Shown here: one piece after another, positions 31,336-42,458 of the stretch
Position numbering within the stretch: the first letter of the stretch is position 1
Layout of the letters: each line of letters begins with the position of its first letter
Assembly: GCF_018446385.1 (NCBI RefSeq)
Contig: NC_055996.1
Location: forward strand, 132,790,532-132,854,531
From: Zingiber officinale
Taxonomy: Eukaryota > Streptophyta > Magnoliopsida > Zingiberales > Zingiberaceae
DNA: 64,000 nt
Reading direction: 5' to 3'
The notes under the pieces: model-generated
What the model was told of the DNA's origin: nothing
Database searches by the model: none
Seen by the model: only the letters and a program-made list of their open reading frames with translations
Made by a program: the position numbers and the translations under genes

Positions 31336-34130
31336 TTGGGAAGCGCAGACCGGCCACGAATTGGTCTCGGAAAAAACAAACAGTGCCGGTCGGAGGGTCG
31401 TGTGGACGATCGGAAGATCTGGCTAATATCAGTTCGTGGTCAGAGGGAAGTTCAAAGGTCCGGGTAAGGCTCAGCGCATCCCTCTCATCGAATCGGCTCT
31501 CGGTGGAGGATGGCCTTAACCACTCGACGACCGCTCAGATCAGATTGAGCCGAAGTTGCGCGCCCGGATGACTCACCGAGCGGGACAGATACTATACCAG
31601 ACCACCTGAGCCGAACGGGAGCTTGTGGTTGGAAACTTACAGGCGGCGCTCCAAGGGAAGCCATCGGCAGGTCGAGCTGTGAAGGAGTTCGGTCCGAAGA
31701 AAGGGCCTCAACCGGAGCATAGGCCGAGGCGATTGCTACAGCAGGGGCATCGGTCGACTCAGTCACTGGCTCCACAGATGTGGCTGACTGGGTGTGGAGG
31801 TCCGTCCGGCGCCGTTTGCATATTATCAGTAGGGAGTCCTCGGTCGAGTACCCCGCTTCCTCCTAGACCGGTTGCCCGGCGAATGAGATAGCATCACCGA
31901 CCGGTGCAGTTGTAGAAGTCCGAGCGGCTGACTCTCCAACCGTAAGTGAAGCTTCTGCACTTTTCCCTTCGTGTGAGCCGACCGGTTCAATACCCAGGTC
32001 GGCCATCTCCTTCGCGGCTGCCGCCTCCACCTCGGCAGCTTTTAACTTTAGTCGATCGGCAACCTTGGCGCGCCACATGATGTCAGCTGCATAAAAGAAG
32101 AATAAATCAGTTAGACCAAAAGGAAGGGGGACAAGGAAAATGCTTACCCATGCTGCTCGGAAGCTTCGTTCTGATCGGGCTCAGTCCGAATATATATAGT
32201 ACCCCTCATGAAGTAGCTTATTGATACTGAACCTCTGGCCGGCTAATAGATTGGCTGCATGAAGATAATCCGACTGGCTCTTATATTTACCAAGGTCCGG
32301 CGGGCTCGGCACAATGGTCTGTCATTTGGTGCGAAAGGATAGCCGTTCGGGAAAGCGAAGGTAAAAATAATTTTCCTTCCAATGCTTGTTCGAGGTCGGC
32401 ATCTTGTCGAAAAAGACAAGACCGATCCGCGATTGGAAGGAAAAAGTACCCCACTCGGACTATTTGGGATAATAAAAATAATAGAAAACTCTTGGGACTA
32501 AGGGAATGTCGTGCAGCTTGAAAAGGACCACTACGCCGCACAGCAACCTAAAAGAGTTGGGGACAAGTTGGCCGAGCGGGAGGAGGAAATAGTTACACAC
32601 CTCAAGGACGAACCGATGAATTGGGAAGCGCAGACCGGCCACGAATTGGTCTCGGAAAAAACAAACAGTGCCGGTCGGAGGGTCGTGTGGACGATCGGAA
32701 GATCTGGCTAATATCAGTTCGTGGTCAGAGGGAAGTTCAAAGGTTCGGGTAAGGCTCAGCGCATCCCTCTCATCGAATCGGCTCTTGGTGGAGGATGGCC
32801 TTAACCACTCGACGACCGCTCGGATCAGATTGAGCCGAGGTTGCGCGCCTGGATGACTCACCGAGCGGGGCAGATACTATACCAGACCACCTGAGCCGAA
32901 CGGGAGCTTGTGGTTGGGAACTTACAAGCGGCGCTCCAAGGGAAGCCATCGACAGGTCGAGCTATGAAGGAGTTCGGTCCGAAGAAAGGGCCTCGACCGG
33001 AGCAGGGGCCGGGGCGATTGCTACAGCAGGGGCATCAGTCGACTCAGTCACTGGCTCCACAGATGTGGCTGACTGGGTGTGGAGGTCCGTCCGACACCGT
33101 TTGCGTATTATCAGTGGGGAGTTCTCGGTCGAGTGCCCCGCTTCCTCCGAGACCGGTTGTCCGGAGGATGAGATAGCATCACGGACCGGTGCAGTTGTAA
33201 TAGTTCGAGCGGCTGACTCTCCAACCGCAAGTGAAGCTTCTGCACTTTTCCCTTCGTGTGAGCCGACCGGTTCAATACCCAGGTCGACCATCTCCTTCGC
33301 GGCTGCCACCTCCACCTCGGCAGCTTTTAACTTTAGTCGATCGACAACCTTGGCGTGCCACATGATGTCAGTTGCATAAAAGAAGAATAAATCAGTTAGA
33401 CCAAAAGGAAGGGGGACAAGGAAAATGCTTACCCATGCTGCTCGGGAGCTTCGTTCTGATCGGGCTCAGTCCGAATATATATAGTACCCCCTCATGAAGT
33501 AGCTTATTGATACTGAACCTCTGGTCGGCTAATAGATTGGCTGCATAAAGATAATCCGGCTGACTCTTGTATTTACCAAGGTCCGGCGGGCTCGGCACAG
33601 TGGTCTGTCATTTGGTGCGAAAGGATGGTCGTTCGAGAAAGCGAAGGTAAAAATAATTTTCCTTCCAATGCTTGTTCGAGGTCGGCATCTTGTCGAAAAA
33701 GACAAGACCGATCCGCGATTGGAAGAGAAAAGTACCCCACTCGGACTGTTTGGGATAATAAAAATAATAGAAAACTCTGGGGACTAAGGGAATGCCGTGC
33801 AGCTTGAAAAGGACCACTACGCCGCATAGCAACCTAAAAGAGTTGGGGACAAGTTGGCCGAGCGGGAGGCGGAAATAGTTACATACCTCAAGGACGAACC
33901 GATGAATTGGGAAGCGCAGACCAGCCACGAATTGGTCTCTGAAAAAACAAACAGTGCCGGTCGGAGGGTCGTGTGGCCGATCGGAAGATGTGGCTAATAT
34001 CAGTTCGTGGTCAGAGGGAAGTTCAAAGGTTCGGGTAAGGCTCAGCGCATCCCTCTCATCGAATCGGCTTTCGGTGGTGGTATACCAGAGGTCAGGGGCG
34101 AGGTCGAAGGGACGAGAAGAACTGACCATT
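31336..34130 (-). repeat. Tandem ~1286 bp units carrying the antisense Transposase_28-like frame
   Basis: Unit starts fall at 31336, 32621 and 33907 ('ttgggaagcgcagaccgg'), spaced 1285 and 1286 bp, and the third unit is partial. Units are nearly identical, so the duplication is recent. Each carries, on the minus strand, the family blocks 'FFRDQFVAGLRFPIHRFVLEV', 'LGQLVPNSFRLLCGVVVLF' and 'KHWKENYFYLRF', and a Ser/Ala/Glu-rich linker. Translated blocks are clearly homologous to the antisense frame at 13501-15033. Confidence 0.9.
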
Positions 34131-34848
34131 ATCTAAGACAAAGAACGATACAGAGGAAACCAAAGTTTGACAAGCAAGATGGTCGGAACAGTGGCCAAAC
34201 GAGCACGAAAACAACGAGAAGCACAAAGAAAAGCACGAAGGAACTGAAAGGAAAAGGGCGAAAGGGCCTTACAAAGGATAGGACCGAAGGAGGCGGTGAT
34301 GGATCACCAGAGAGCGAAGCAGCGAGTTCGCCGGAGCGTTGGACGAGAAGAAGGAGAAGCTTTCGGATGCGCATGCGATATCGTGAAGCGGTCGAAGAGG
34401 AAAGATGTTTATAAACATTGCGCGCGATCAACCGGCGCCGTCCGATCTAGGTTACGGGATCCAAGGAGGGGATCTGACCGTCAAATTCGAAAAAGCCGAA
34501 GGTCACATCAGACCTGACGGCTCGAGTGAAAGGTGACGAATGCACTACCACGTGGCGCTTGCTCACAGGTCGCATTTAATGAGTGCCATCATGCGAGCGT
34601 GGTCGCGTGCTCAGCATTAATGACGGTGATTTACACAAATGCCGAGGAGTTTTCTAGGGATAATCAGCGTGACCGATGCTGGAACGGCAGGACAACGACA
34701 GGCAAACAAAACCATCCAAGTACCAACCGGGGGCGCGCCGAGCGGCGTTACCTACCTGCATAGTCCCTGGTCGGCCGGTCACACCAACCAGACGCAGTCC
34801 AGTCAGTCGGACTTAGCGCCTCCTTCGACTAGACTCGAGGGGGAGGCA
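34131..34848 (+). other. 3' untranslated region of the second Tat element
   Basis: No frame is convincing. The polypurine tract CGAGGGGGAGGCA lies at 34836-34848. Confidence 0.6.
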
Positions 34849-35667
34849 TGTGTTCCTGTGGTAAGGACGGGGAACCCTCATTGGCGGGAGGTCAACCCCA
34901 GGGTCAGGCAGAGCGGACAGATGTCATGCCGAGCGGACTGGCGGGCCAACTAAGCATCCGCCTGACCGGACATCCGGTCAAGGGTCCCCCGGACCGGACG
35001 AAAGACAGCCCGACCAGGGGTCGGGTTTCCGATGCTCAAGGTAAAAGAGTTTATGGCCGGGCGGATAGGCCGCTCAGCCGAGCCGCATAACAATAAGGCA
35101 CAATTCCATCCGAGCATACGAGCAGGACTTCCCTGCCAGGGCTGAGGTATGTGCATTCCCGGAGGCCATGAGCGCCGAGCGGACAAGAGCGCTAGGAGAT
35201 AAAAAGGACAGCTGGTAACTTCATCCTCGAGACACCTGCCGCCGACAAACAGCACGGTCGGCGGTCGAAGAGGACAGAGTATCGTACGGTGGAAGTTTCC
35301 ACCGTCACATCCGGGATATGCTCGGACGATTGCGGAATGATGTCAGGCATGTTTTTCTGATACAACCCTACTGAGGTATGTTTGGGGAAGCGTACACGCA
35401 TCGAGAAGCGTGTCCGCACCTCCCCGGGGTCCTATATAAGGACCCTCAAGCTTCGACGAAGGTATGCAATCTTGATTACTGTAACCACAATAGTGTTACT
35501 TCGTTTCTCCTCTTCGCTGCTTGACTTGAGCGTCGGAGGGTCGTCGCCGGAAAACCCCTCCCAGCTCGGCTTCTTTGCAGGTCCGCCGGAGATCCACATC
35601 ACCAGTCGAAGACAGCGGAGAATGCCACGTCCCCAGCGTCCGTCGACTCAGCGCTCGGACAGGATCA
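34849..35667 (+). repeat. 3' LTR of the second Tat element
   Basis: The 819 bp LTR starts TGTGTTCC and ends ACAGGATCA. A TATA-like 'ctatataagg' lies near 35433-35442 and the leader block 'gacttgagcgtcggagggtcg' near 35522. It is related to, but diverged from, 4705-5579. Confidence 0.85.
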
Positions 35668-35727
35668 AAATATATATATAGCCTCCCTTTCATCATTTTT
35701 ATCTAGAAATACCTCTGAATCTCGCAT

Positions 35728-35842
35728 TATTGTAAAAGCTGCAGACTAAATTGAAGGTAATCCAGTAATTATTATAATGTTCTACTATTGTAAAAGCTGC
35801 AGACTAAATTGAAGGTAATCCAGTAATTATTATAGTGTATTT
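35728..35842. repeat. Tandem duplication of ~58 bp
   Basis: 'attgtaaaagctgcagacta...gtaattattata' occurs twice in a row with almost no change. Confidence 0.85.
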
Positions 35843-35849
35843 AGAACGA

Positions 35850-38000
35850 ATTTATAATTTATAATTTAAAGTAACAGTAGTGAAGTTATTGAGCAGTTAT
35901 ATTTTATCTTGAAAATATCTTTAAATCCAATATTATTAAAGGTAACTGATAATAATCATTTTGTCATATTATTTATGATTCTATACTTAAATCTTTGAGT
36001 TGATTATATGTTTAGATCCGTATTTATATCATATGTTAAGAGTTGTATTAATTTTTAAATTTTAATACAAATTATATCTTATTTGTGGAATTATGACTAA
36101 CATTTGAATGTGATTTTTTAACGATCAAAAGGGGTGAAGAACTTGATTAGATCAGATTAAATTTGAGCTCAAATCTAAAGTTGATTGAAGAGATTAAGTT
36201 TTGAAGCAATATAGACTGTCAATCCAAGATCATGAGAGATTTGAGTCATCTGTTGAAAATATGGTCCATCCAAGTCAAGGGAGAGCCGATCCTAGCCATT
36301 GATTAAGATTTAGAGTTTTTGATTTATCTAAATTGATCTAGCTGTTAAATCATATTTGAAACTTCTCATTCGTCCGTTCAAAAATTGGATGCTACGAATT
36401 CATTCTGGGGGTCGTAAAATTGCTAAGGGGCGCGATCATGCAAAATGGACGAGGAGCAATCTTCTTCCTCCTGATCCATCGTCGGCCATCGGAGCTCCAA
36501 TGAGGTCAAGGGTTTCCTTCCTCGTCCATCCTCATCTCCATCAGAAGCTCCGGCCACCATCTTCCTTATTCGATCCACTTGATGTCCTTCCATTTCATGA
36601 GGTAAGGTCAAGGGTTCCCTTTCTCAATCCAACCATCTCTTCTTCCTCCTGCCATCCACTTCTCATTAAGGTAAGGGGATTTCCTACCTGCTCCTTCATC
36701 TTCATCGCCAACGCTATCGCCATCTCTACCCATTGATGCATCTCCTCATCAGCGACTTCCTTCATCTTAGCACTGAAAGATCCGATCATCATCCACTTTC
36801 AAGCTTCACCTGATCAGCATCAACATATCGAAGTCCAGCTATCACCTCTGATTAGCCTCCTATTTTCACCATCATCACTAAGTTATCTTCTTCGTTCCAG
36901 ATCACTTCAAACTGGGGTCGCCCTAGTTCGCGTTGTAAGGGTTTTTGGTTATCAAATCTTTTTCTCAATTAGTTGTAGTTGGATTTTGTAGAGACTTTTG
37001 CATTCAATTCAGTTTTGGTTAGCTAATGTTCACCCCGATTGTTAGTTGCTTAGTGTTACAAGGTTTGGCTAGGGTTTGTTTATGGTTACTTCTTTGCTAT
37101 TCCAATGTAGTAGTTATGGAAAGATCAATTGCTTGTTTTCTTTATTTTACGTGCTTAGTCTGCAATTGTAGTTTAGTTTCCTTATTCTCATTTACCATAT
37201 GTAGGTGAGATCAAACTTGATTATTGTGCTTTCATTGCCATGAATTCTTCTATGATCGTAGTTAGTTTGAATCTATCCACGTTAATTTCACCATGTTTGT
37301 AGTTAGCAAATTTCCATTTTTGTCCATTGCATTCATGTTCATTCTTTACTCTTAGCTTTAGCATTCAAAAACCCCAACTCTAGTCTGAATAAATTCGATC
37401 CTAAGATATGAATTCACCAACTAAATTCTTTGAGAGACAATTCGGGTCATTCCCTATACTGCACTAGTTAGAAAAGAGTTCGTTATTTTATTTGATACCC
37501 ATTTCACGATAAAATTAGATTTATCAGTAACCCAGTAACTACTATAATTTATTTAAAGTGAGTTTATGATTTAAAATTTAGGGTTACATCGTGTAGAAGC
37601 TACCAAGTAGGTGCTACAATGTGTAGAAACTACCAAATAGATGACAACTTTTTTAGGGTGAGTTTAGATTTTAGGATAGTAATATTTACATAATAACTTT
37701 CGTAACTATTTTAAAGTGATTTTGATAAAGTTCAAATAATTTTGACTAGGTTAATAAATAATATTTTGATATAATAGTATTCAGATATCCTAAATTATAA
37801 ACTCACACTAAACACGTTATAGCAACAATTAAGTAACTTTTACACGTTGTAGTGGCTATAAGATAATTTCTATATGATATAAATTCTATATCCTAAATTC
37901 ACCGTAAACACATTATCATAATTATTGGATAACTTATACACATTGTAGAATCTCTTAGTAACTACACATGTACACATTATAAAACTAATGGGTAACTACT
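35850..38000. other. Gene-poor stretch, decayed repeats and possible non-coding transcript
   Basis: 36350-36900 is pyrimidine-rich with two 'gaggt(a)aggtcaaggg(t)ttcc' phrases. The open frames there are short and unlike any family I know. 37360-37520 ('ttcgatcctaagatatgaattcacc', 'gacaattcgggtcattcccta') has the feel of a worn retroelement leader. 37540-38000 is AT-rich with repeated 'gtagaaactaccaa' phrases. I cannot name any gene here. Confidence 0.35.
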
Positions 38001-38002
38001 AC

Positions 38003-38383
38003 CAGGGGCGGTCCTGAGAAAAATTAGGCCCGGGGCAAGACTATAGATTTGACCATTTGGACTCTCCCTCTTGCATTAACTTAAAAACTCGAGGGAGGGC
38101 AGCATGGTGAGGGACAATGTCGTCACGCCGTCACGGGGAACTTCGGAGTTCAACAACGATGACAATGAGAGGGGGGGGGGTGCCAAGAGGGAGGGCAACT
38201 GGGCAAGAGAGCTAGAGAGGGAGAGCGAGTTCGCTTCGGTGAGGAAAGAGAGGGCTAGGGCGAGAGGGTTTCAATTCGACGAGGAATTGAAACTATATTG
38301 TTTTTATAATATATTAAAGTAAATTATGGGACCCCACCCAAAGTGAGACCCTGGGCAGGTGCCCCCCACAAGGGCCGCCCCTG
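38003..38383. mobile_element. hAT-type MITE, 381 bp, with exact 8 bp target duplication
   Basis: It starts CAGGGGCGGTCCTGAG and ends AAGGGCCGCCCCTG. The terminal inverted repeats are CAGGGGCGG(t/c)CC. The target duplication ACTACTAC is exact at 37995-38002 and 38384-38391. 8 bp and CAGGGGCGG ends point to hAT. An internal 72-residue open frame (38104-38322, Arg/Glu-rich) is low-complexity and probably not a gene. A G run lies at 38171-38180. Confidence 0.9.
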
Positions 38384-38876
38384 ACTACTACATATTATAA
38401 AAGCTACTATTAGCTTCTACAATAATACTAGATTTTAGAAGATTTTTGAAATAAAATTGATTTGATTCTTTTTCTAGATACCATTTTTTTCATGAGTTCT
38501 AAAATTTGATTTTTTGCTCAATTTTCATTGGACCTTTTATAGTTTTTTTTAACACAATCATTATTTAATATGCCACAGCCAACATGGGAAAAAGATACTA
38601 AACATTTTATAAACAACAAGCATCTAGTAGAGTAAGTAGCACTATCACAACTGTCCAGAGAAGTTATTAGACATTAAGATTTAGTCCGACATGATTTACA
38701 AACAGCACGGGAAATATAGCTGCTCTTAACCTGACTAAAGCAAACCAAATAATAAAGCACACATGGATGATGGATCCTACAGTTGTAGTTAGCCACTACA
38801 AAATATGCCATTAAGCAAATGATTGAGGATTATTAGTGATTGTATCAGCCACAATGCAACCGCATTCCTATTCCTC

Positions 38877-41771
38877 CTACCTGAAGTAAGCCTGCTGATA
38901 GCCTGGTGCCAGCCCATTGTTGTAACCTCCGATGCCACAATTGTGGTAGGCGCCATAGGCTGGGTAGTTCATTGGTGGTGAAGGGTATGTTGCGCCGAGT
39001 GGAATGTGGGCAACTTCTTCAACTGGGTATCCGTATGGCTCCCTGATGGCTGGTGGACTCCTGCTGCCATAGACAGTGTGAGGATAAGCAGGTGGAGCAG
39101 AGTATGTTGTGTGAGCAGAGGGCGATCGCACATAGGCTGGAGTGGTTGGGAAAGACGAAACACAGGCATTGATCGTCGTGCGACCAGCCTTGGCAGGGGG
39201 CATTGGTCCGCCATGGTTGGCCCGTGTTCGCTTGTTAGCGGGACCAGTGCTGGAACAAGGGCTAGAAACAGCAGGCTTTTTCTTCTCCACCTTCACCTTC
39301 TCCAATGTTTCGAGTTGCTTCTGAAGGCTCTCTAGTGGAAACTCAGATTCAAGCTTGTGATCTTGAATGCATTTGATAGCAGCCCGAATAGCTGACTGGT
39401 CTTTCCTGCTAGTGCTATTCTGCAGAAGAACAGAATAAGCACCACTATCCTCTAAGTAAATTCATTAAATTAGACAAGCTACAAGTGATGTAGAGATTCT
39501 TCACGCAATTACATGAAAAAACATTGTAATTCAACATAATTATCCAAATCTACTTTGATTACTTGGGACTAGAAATCTACTGATTGATTATAGATACTAA
39601 ACTTCAACCAAAAAAAATAACTATAGAATTAACCCATACCACAGCTTGCCCGCTGTTGTTAGAGTCCTCTGATGTTGAAGTTGACTTCTTCAAATCTTTG
39701 AGGAAGGATTGTATCAGGGAAATAGGAGGAAACTTGTCTTGGAGGCTAGCCTCATAGGCAAAGTTTATAGCATCTAGTTGATGCCCCTTGTCAATTAATT
39801 CTTCTATAATATCTGTATATCAAAAAGAGTTTTTCAGGTCAAGCATTTGGAAGACAAAATAACCTTGAATCTGACGAACCACAGCAGGATATCCATCACA
39901 GTTAAACGTAGAATTTTAGTATTTACCCTAGCCAGAGCAGGATATTCATATGTGATTTGGAGTATACTGTTTCAAGATCCAACACAATTGCAAAATCTAA
40001 ACTTAAGCAAAAGAACAAAAATATTATACAAGAAGACAACACAGATGTCAATTTCCATCACAAGCACTCAGGACCACCTTCAAAAAGTTTGCAAGCAAAC
40101 AGAGAAAGGAAGCCTAAGATTTCAATCAATAAGGGTTCAAACACAAACACTCCATCATAACACCTAAGAGAAGACAAACATGCATTTAAATGAAACAACT
40201 ATAAATCAAAATGATAAAACAAAGAATTTCACATTATCAGAACCAACAGAAAGGCAAGATAACACATTCACTGTTCTGTTAGCCATAAATATCCAGCCTT
40301 CTGTATCAACTTAAACCAAGTTATATAAGTATTACATGTTTTATTTATTAATAATGAATCAAGACGAACTACAGAATCACAAAACTTAAAATATTTATAT
40401 ATCTTCTTACAACAAGCAGGTTGAAATATCCTCTAAATCCCATTCCATTAAATATACTTGTTTTTCAAGCATCTCATTGCAGCAAAGCAGCAGACGGATG
40501 ATGCTAAAAAAAATGATGATGTTCAAAAACAATTGCCACAAACAGTTTCTTGTTGAAGAAAATGTTGCAAGCAATGTCTATAAAGCATGAGTTTCTAGAA
40601 CTTGCATCTTATCGATACTGATATTTATTATGATGTGCAAAAGGGAAACCAAGATGAGTTGACCACAAGATCCTGCCTTTCTATACGTCTGCAAATGAAG
40701 CTGCAATAAAGAAAGCTACGGAAAAGCTGGAGAGAACATTGTTAGCTTCCGACTTTACATCTGATATGCCCCATACTTGACAAATTACATATTGGATCAC
40801 TATAATCATAATTATTAAATCTCATCGTACAAGTCAACAACTAAATAAGAAAGATAAAAGGATGCACCTTCCATACTATCCTCGAGTCCTAGGGAAATAG
40901 CAAGCTTGGGCATTTGCCTCCTCCAGGCAAAGCTGATCACAAGTCTCCTGTATAGGTTCTTGTCATTCGTATCTACAATTCCAAAAGTCACCACATGCTG
41001 GAGAAATGTGTGTGCATCAGGTGGCTTAACATTCTCAAATCCTCCACGATGCTCCAGCCCCTCCTTCCATTCCTTTGCCATCTCTTCAGCCCGTTTCCTT
41101 GCGCACCGAGTCACCAATGGCCTGGTCGATCCCAGCTCTGGATCAGCCAACACCAGCAACAGAGACTCAAAAATCATCACGCATGCCCAACCAAGATCAT
41201 TAGGTGATTTCACGGTCCTCTTATCCAGCGGGAAGACCACAGAGATCGCGTCCAACACAAATTTGGCAGGATCAATGCAATCAGAGAGGGCCACAGGAAG
41301 CTCCGTTCGAAGAATCTCCAGCTCCTTCCTTTTGGCAACCACGAAATCGAAGAAACCAGCGAAATCCATCTTTGTGCACAAAGACCGCAACTTTCCAGCG
41401 ATATCAAGCTCCTCGACCTCCGCAGCAGCAGCCGCAAGGGCCTCAGCAGCGGCAGCGCGGCGCTCTTCGAGCTTGGCTAGTGCGAGGTCGACGGCGCCGT
41501 CGATGGACAACTCACGGTGGCGGAGGGAGTCGAGGGCGCACTGGGTGGAGGCATCTAGGGACTGACGCTTGGATCGGAGGGCCTCGGACCTGCTCTCAAG
41601 ACCTCGTTCGAGGACGGAGAAGTGGTCTGATAGCTCCTTCCACAGCACTGTGCAGCAGCTGATGAGCTCCTGCTGCCTCTCTAACTGCTTGAGGCTCTCC
41701 TGGACCACCGAGCTCGGGACGACGGAGGCCACCTCCGATCCCATCTCCGGTCCTCCCAATAGCTCCTGCAC
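38877..41771 (-). CDS. FRIGIDA-like protein (FRL4-type)
   Basis: Three exons on the minus strand: 41771-40868, 39812-39640 and 39419-38877. All junctions fit GT-AG and keep one frame, giving 539 residues, close to Arabidopsis FRL4 proteins. Residues 20-130 are helical and probably coiled coil with an Ala-rich run ('RRAAAAEALAAAAAEVEEL'). The Frigida domain follows: 'LRSLCTKMDFAGFFDFVV', 'LDAISVVFPLD', 'LGWACVMIFESLL', 'HTFLQHVVTFGI', 'LVISFAWRRQMPKLA'. Exon 2 encodes 'LIDKGHQLDAINFAYEASL', a family hallmark. The C-terminal third is Pro/Tyr/Gly-rich and probably disordered ('GLAPGYQQAYFR'). FRIGIDA acts in FLC activation. FRL4-type members are less understood, so a flowering role here is inference. 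An internal ATG (41744) is an alternative start. Confidence 0.92.
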
Positions 41772-42458
41772 CTCGATCTCTACACTCGCCGTCGTGGAAG
41801 AACAGCTGAGGAATCCAACCTAAACCCTAGACCGGAAAGCGCGAGAGAAGGAGGGAAATCAAAGAAAATTAAAAGGAGGGAGACGTAAGGCAGGGAGGGA
41901 GTACGGCAGACGTATCGACCTATGGTAAATCGACACGTAGTTTGTCGACTATAAAGGGTAAAGCGGAGTAGGTTAAAGCCTGATGAGACTCAATAAAATA
42001 ATGTTGATAGGGCGATGGCTGCGGTGCGTTCACCGGCGAATCAGACGACACAGATCATGATAAGGATAAATGTGTAATTACGCAAATCGGATTCGGATCC
42101 CTTCTATTTCAAAACCGTCCTAACAGAATCCGTCCGCCCGTAAACGTTTTTTTCCCCCTAATACCGCCAAAATTAATTAATAAATAAATATTTAGAATAT
42201 ATATAAATTTCAATTGGAATGATAATATTTTTAGAATTTTTTTCTTCTATTGGTAATTAGCGATTTCTCCCAGATCCGTTACGGCTTCGTCGTGGTTGCG
42301 CCGCATTGCCATGGCGGTTCCGTTAAAAACCTAAAAAACCTCTTTTTATTTTACTTCCTCGCTCTTTCGCTTTGCCTCCCCACCGCGATCGCCCACCGAG
42401 ATTTCCGTTTTTCGCCTGCACGCTTCCTCTCCCTTTTTGCTCCATTGCGCTTTTCGCC
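41772..42458. promoter_or_regulatory. Divergent promoter region between FRIGIDA-like gene and NUP1
   Basis: 687 bp separate the two start codons, and both leaders must lie inside. A telo-box-like AAACCCTAG is at 41822-41830 in the FRIGIDA-like leader. The centre (42150-42240) is AT-rich, which fits a nucleosome-poor divergent promoter. Confidence 0.6.

Larger units (their letters stand above)
28065..35667 (+). mobile_element. Second Tat-clade element, rearranged
   Basis: The element is 7.6 kb. The right end is a full LTR (34849-35667) after the same polypurine tract as the first element. The left end has no normal LTR. It has about 157 bp of the LTR 3' end in inverted orientation (28065-28221), then about 45 bp of the LTR end in direct orientation (28222-28266), then the primer site. 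Gag, protease and part of reverse transcriptase follow. No RNase H or integrase part is seen. Two and a fraction tandem copies of the antisense frame fill the rest. Flanking bases ATATA (28060-28064) and AAATA (35668-35672) agree at four of five positions. It is clearly broken, with several breaks. Confidence 0.88.

Noticed and set aside
36356-36736. 126-codon open frame in a C/T-rich stretch
   Set aside because: The composition explains its openness. No family motif, and donor-like sites interrupt it.
38104-38322. 72-codon Arg/Glu-rich open frame
   Set aside because: It lies wholly inside a 381 bp hAT MITE and is low-complexity with a G run.
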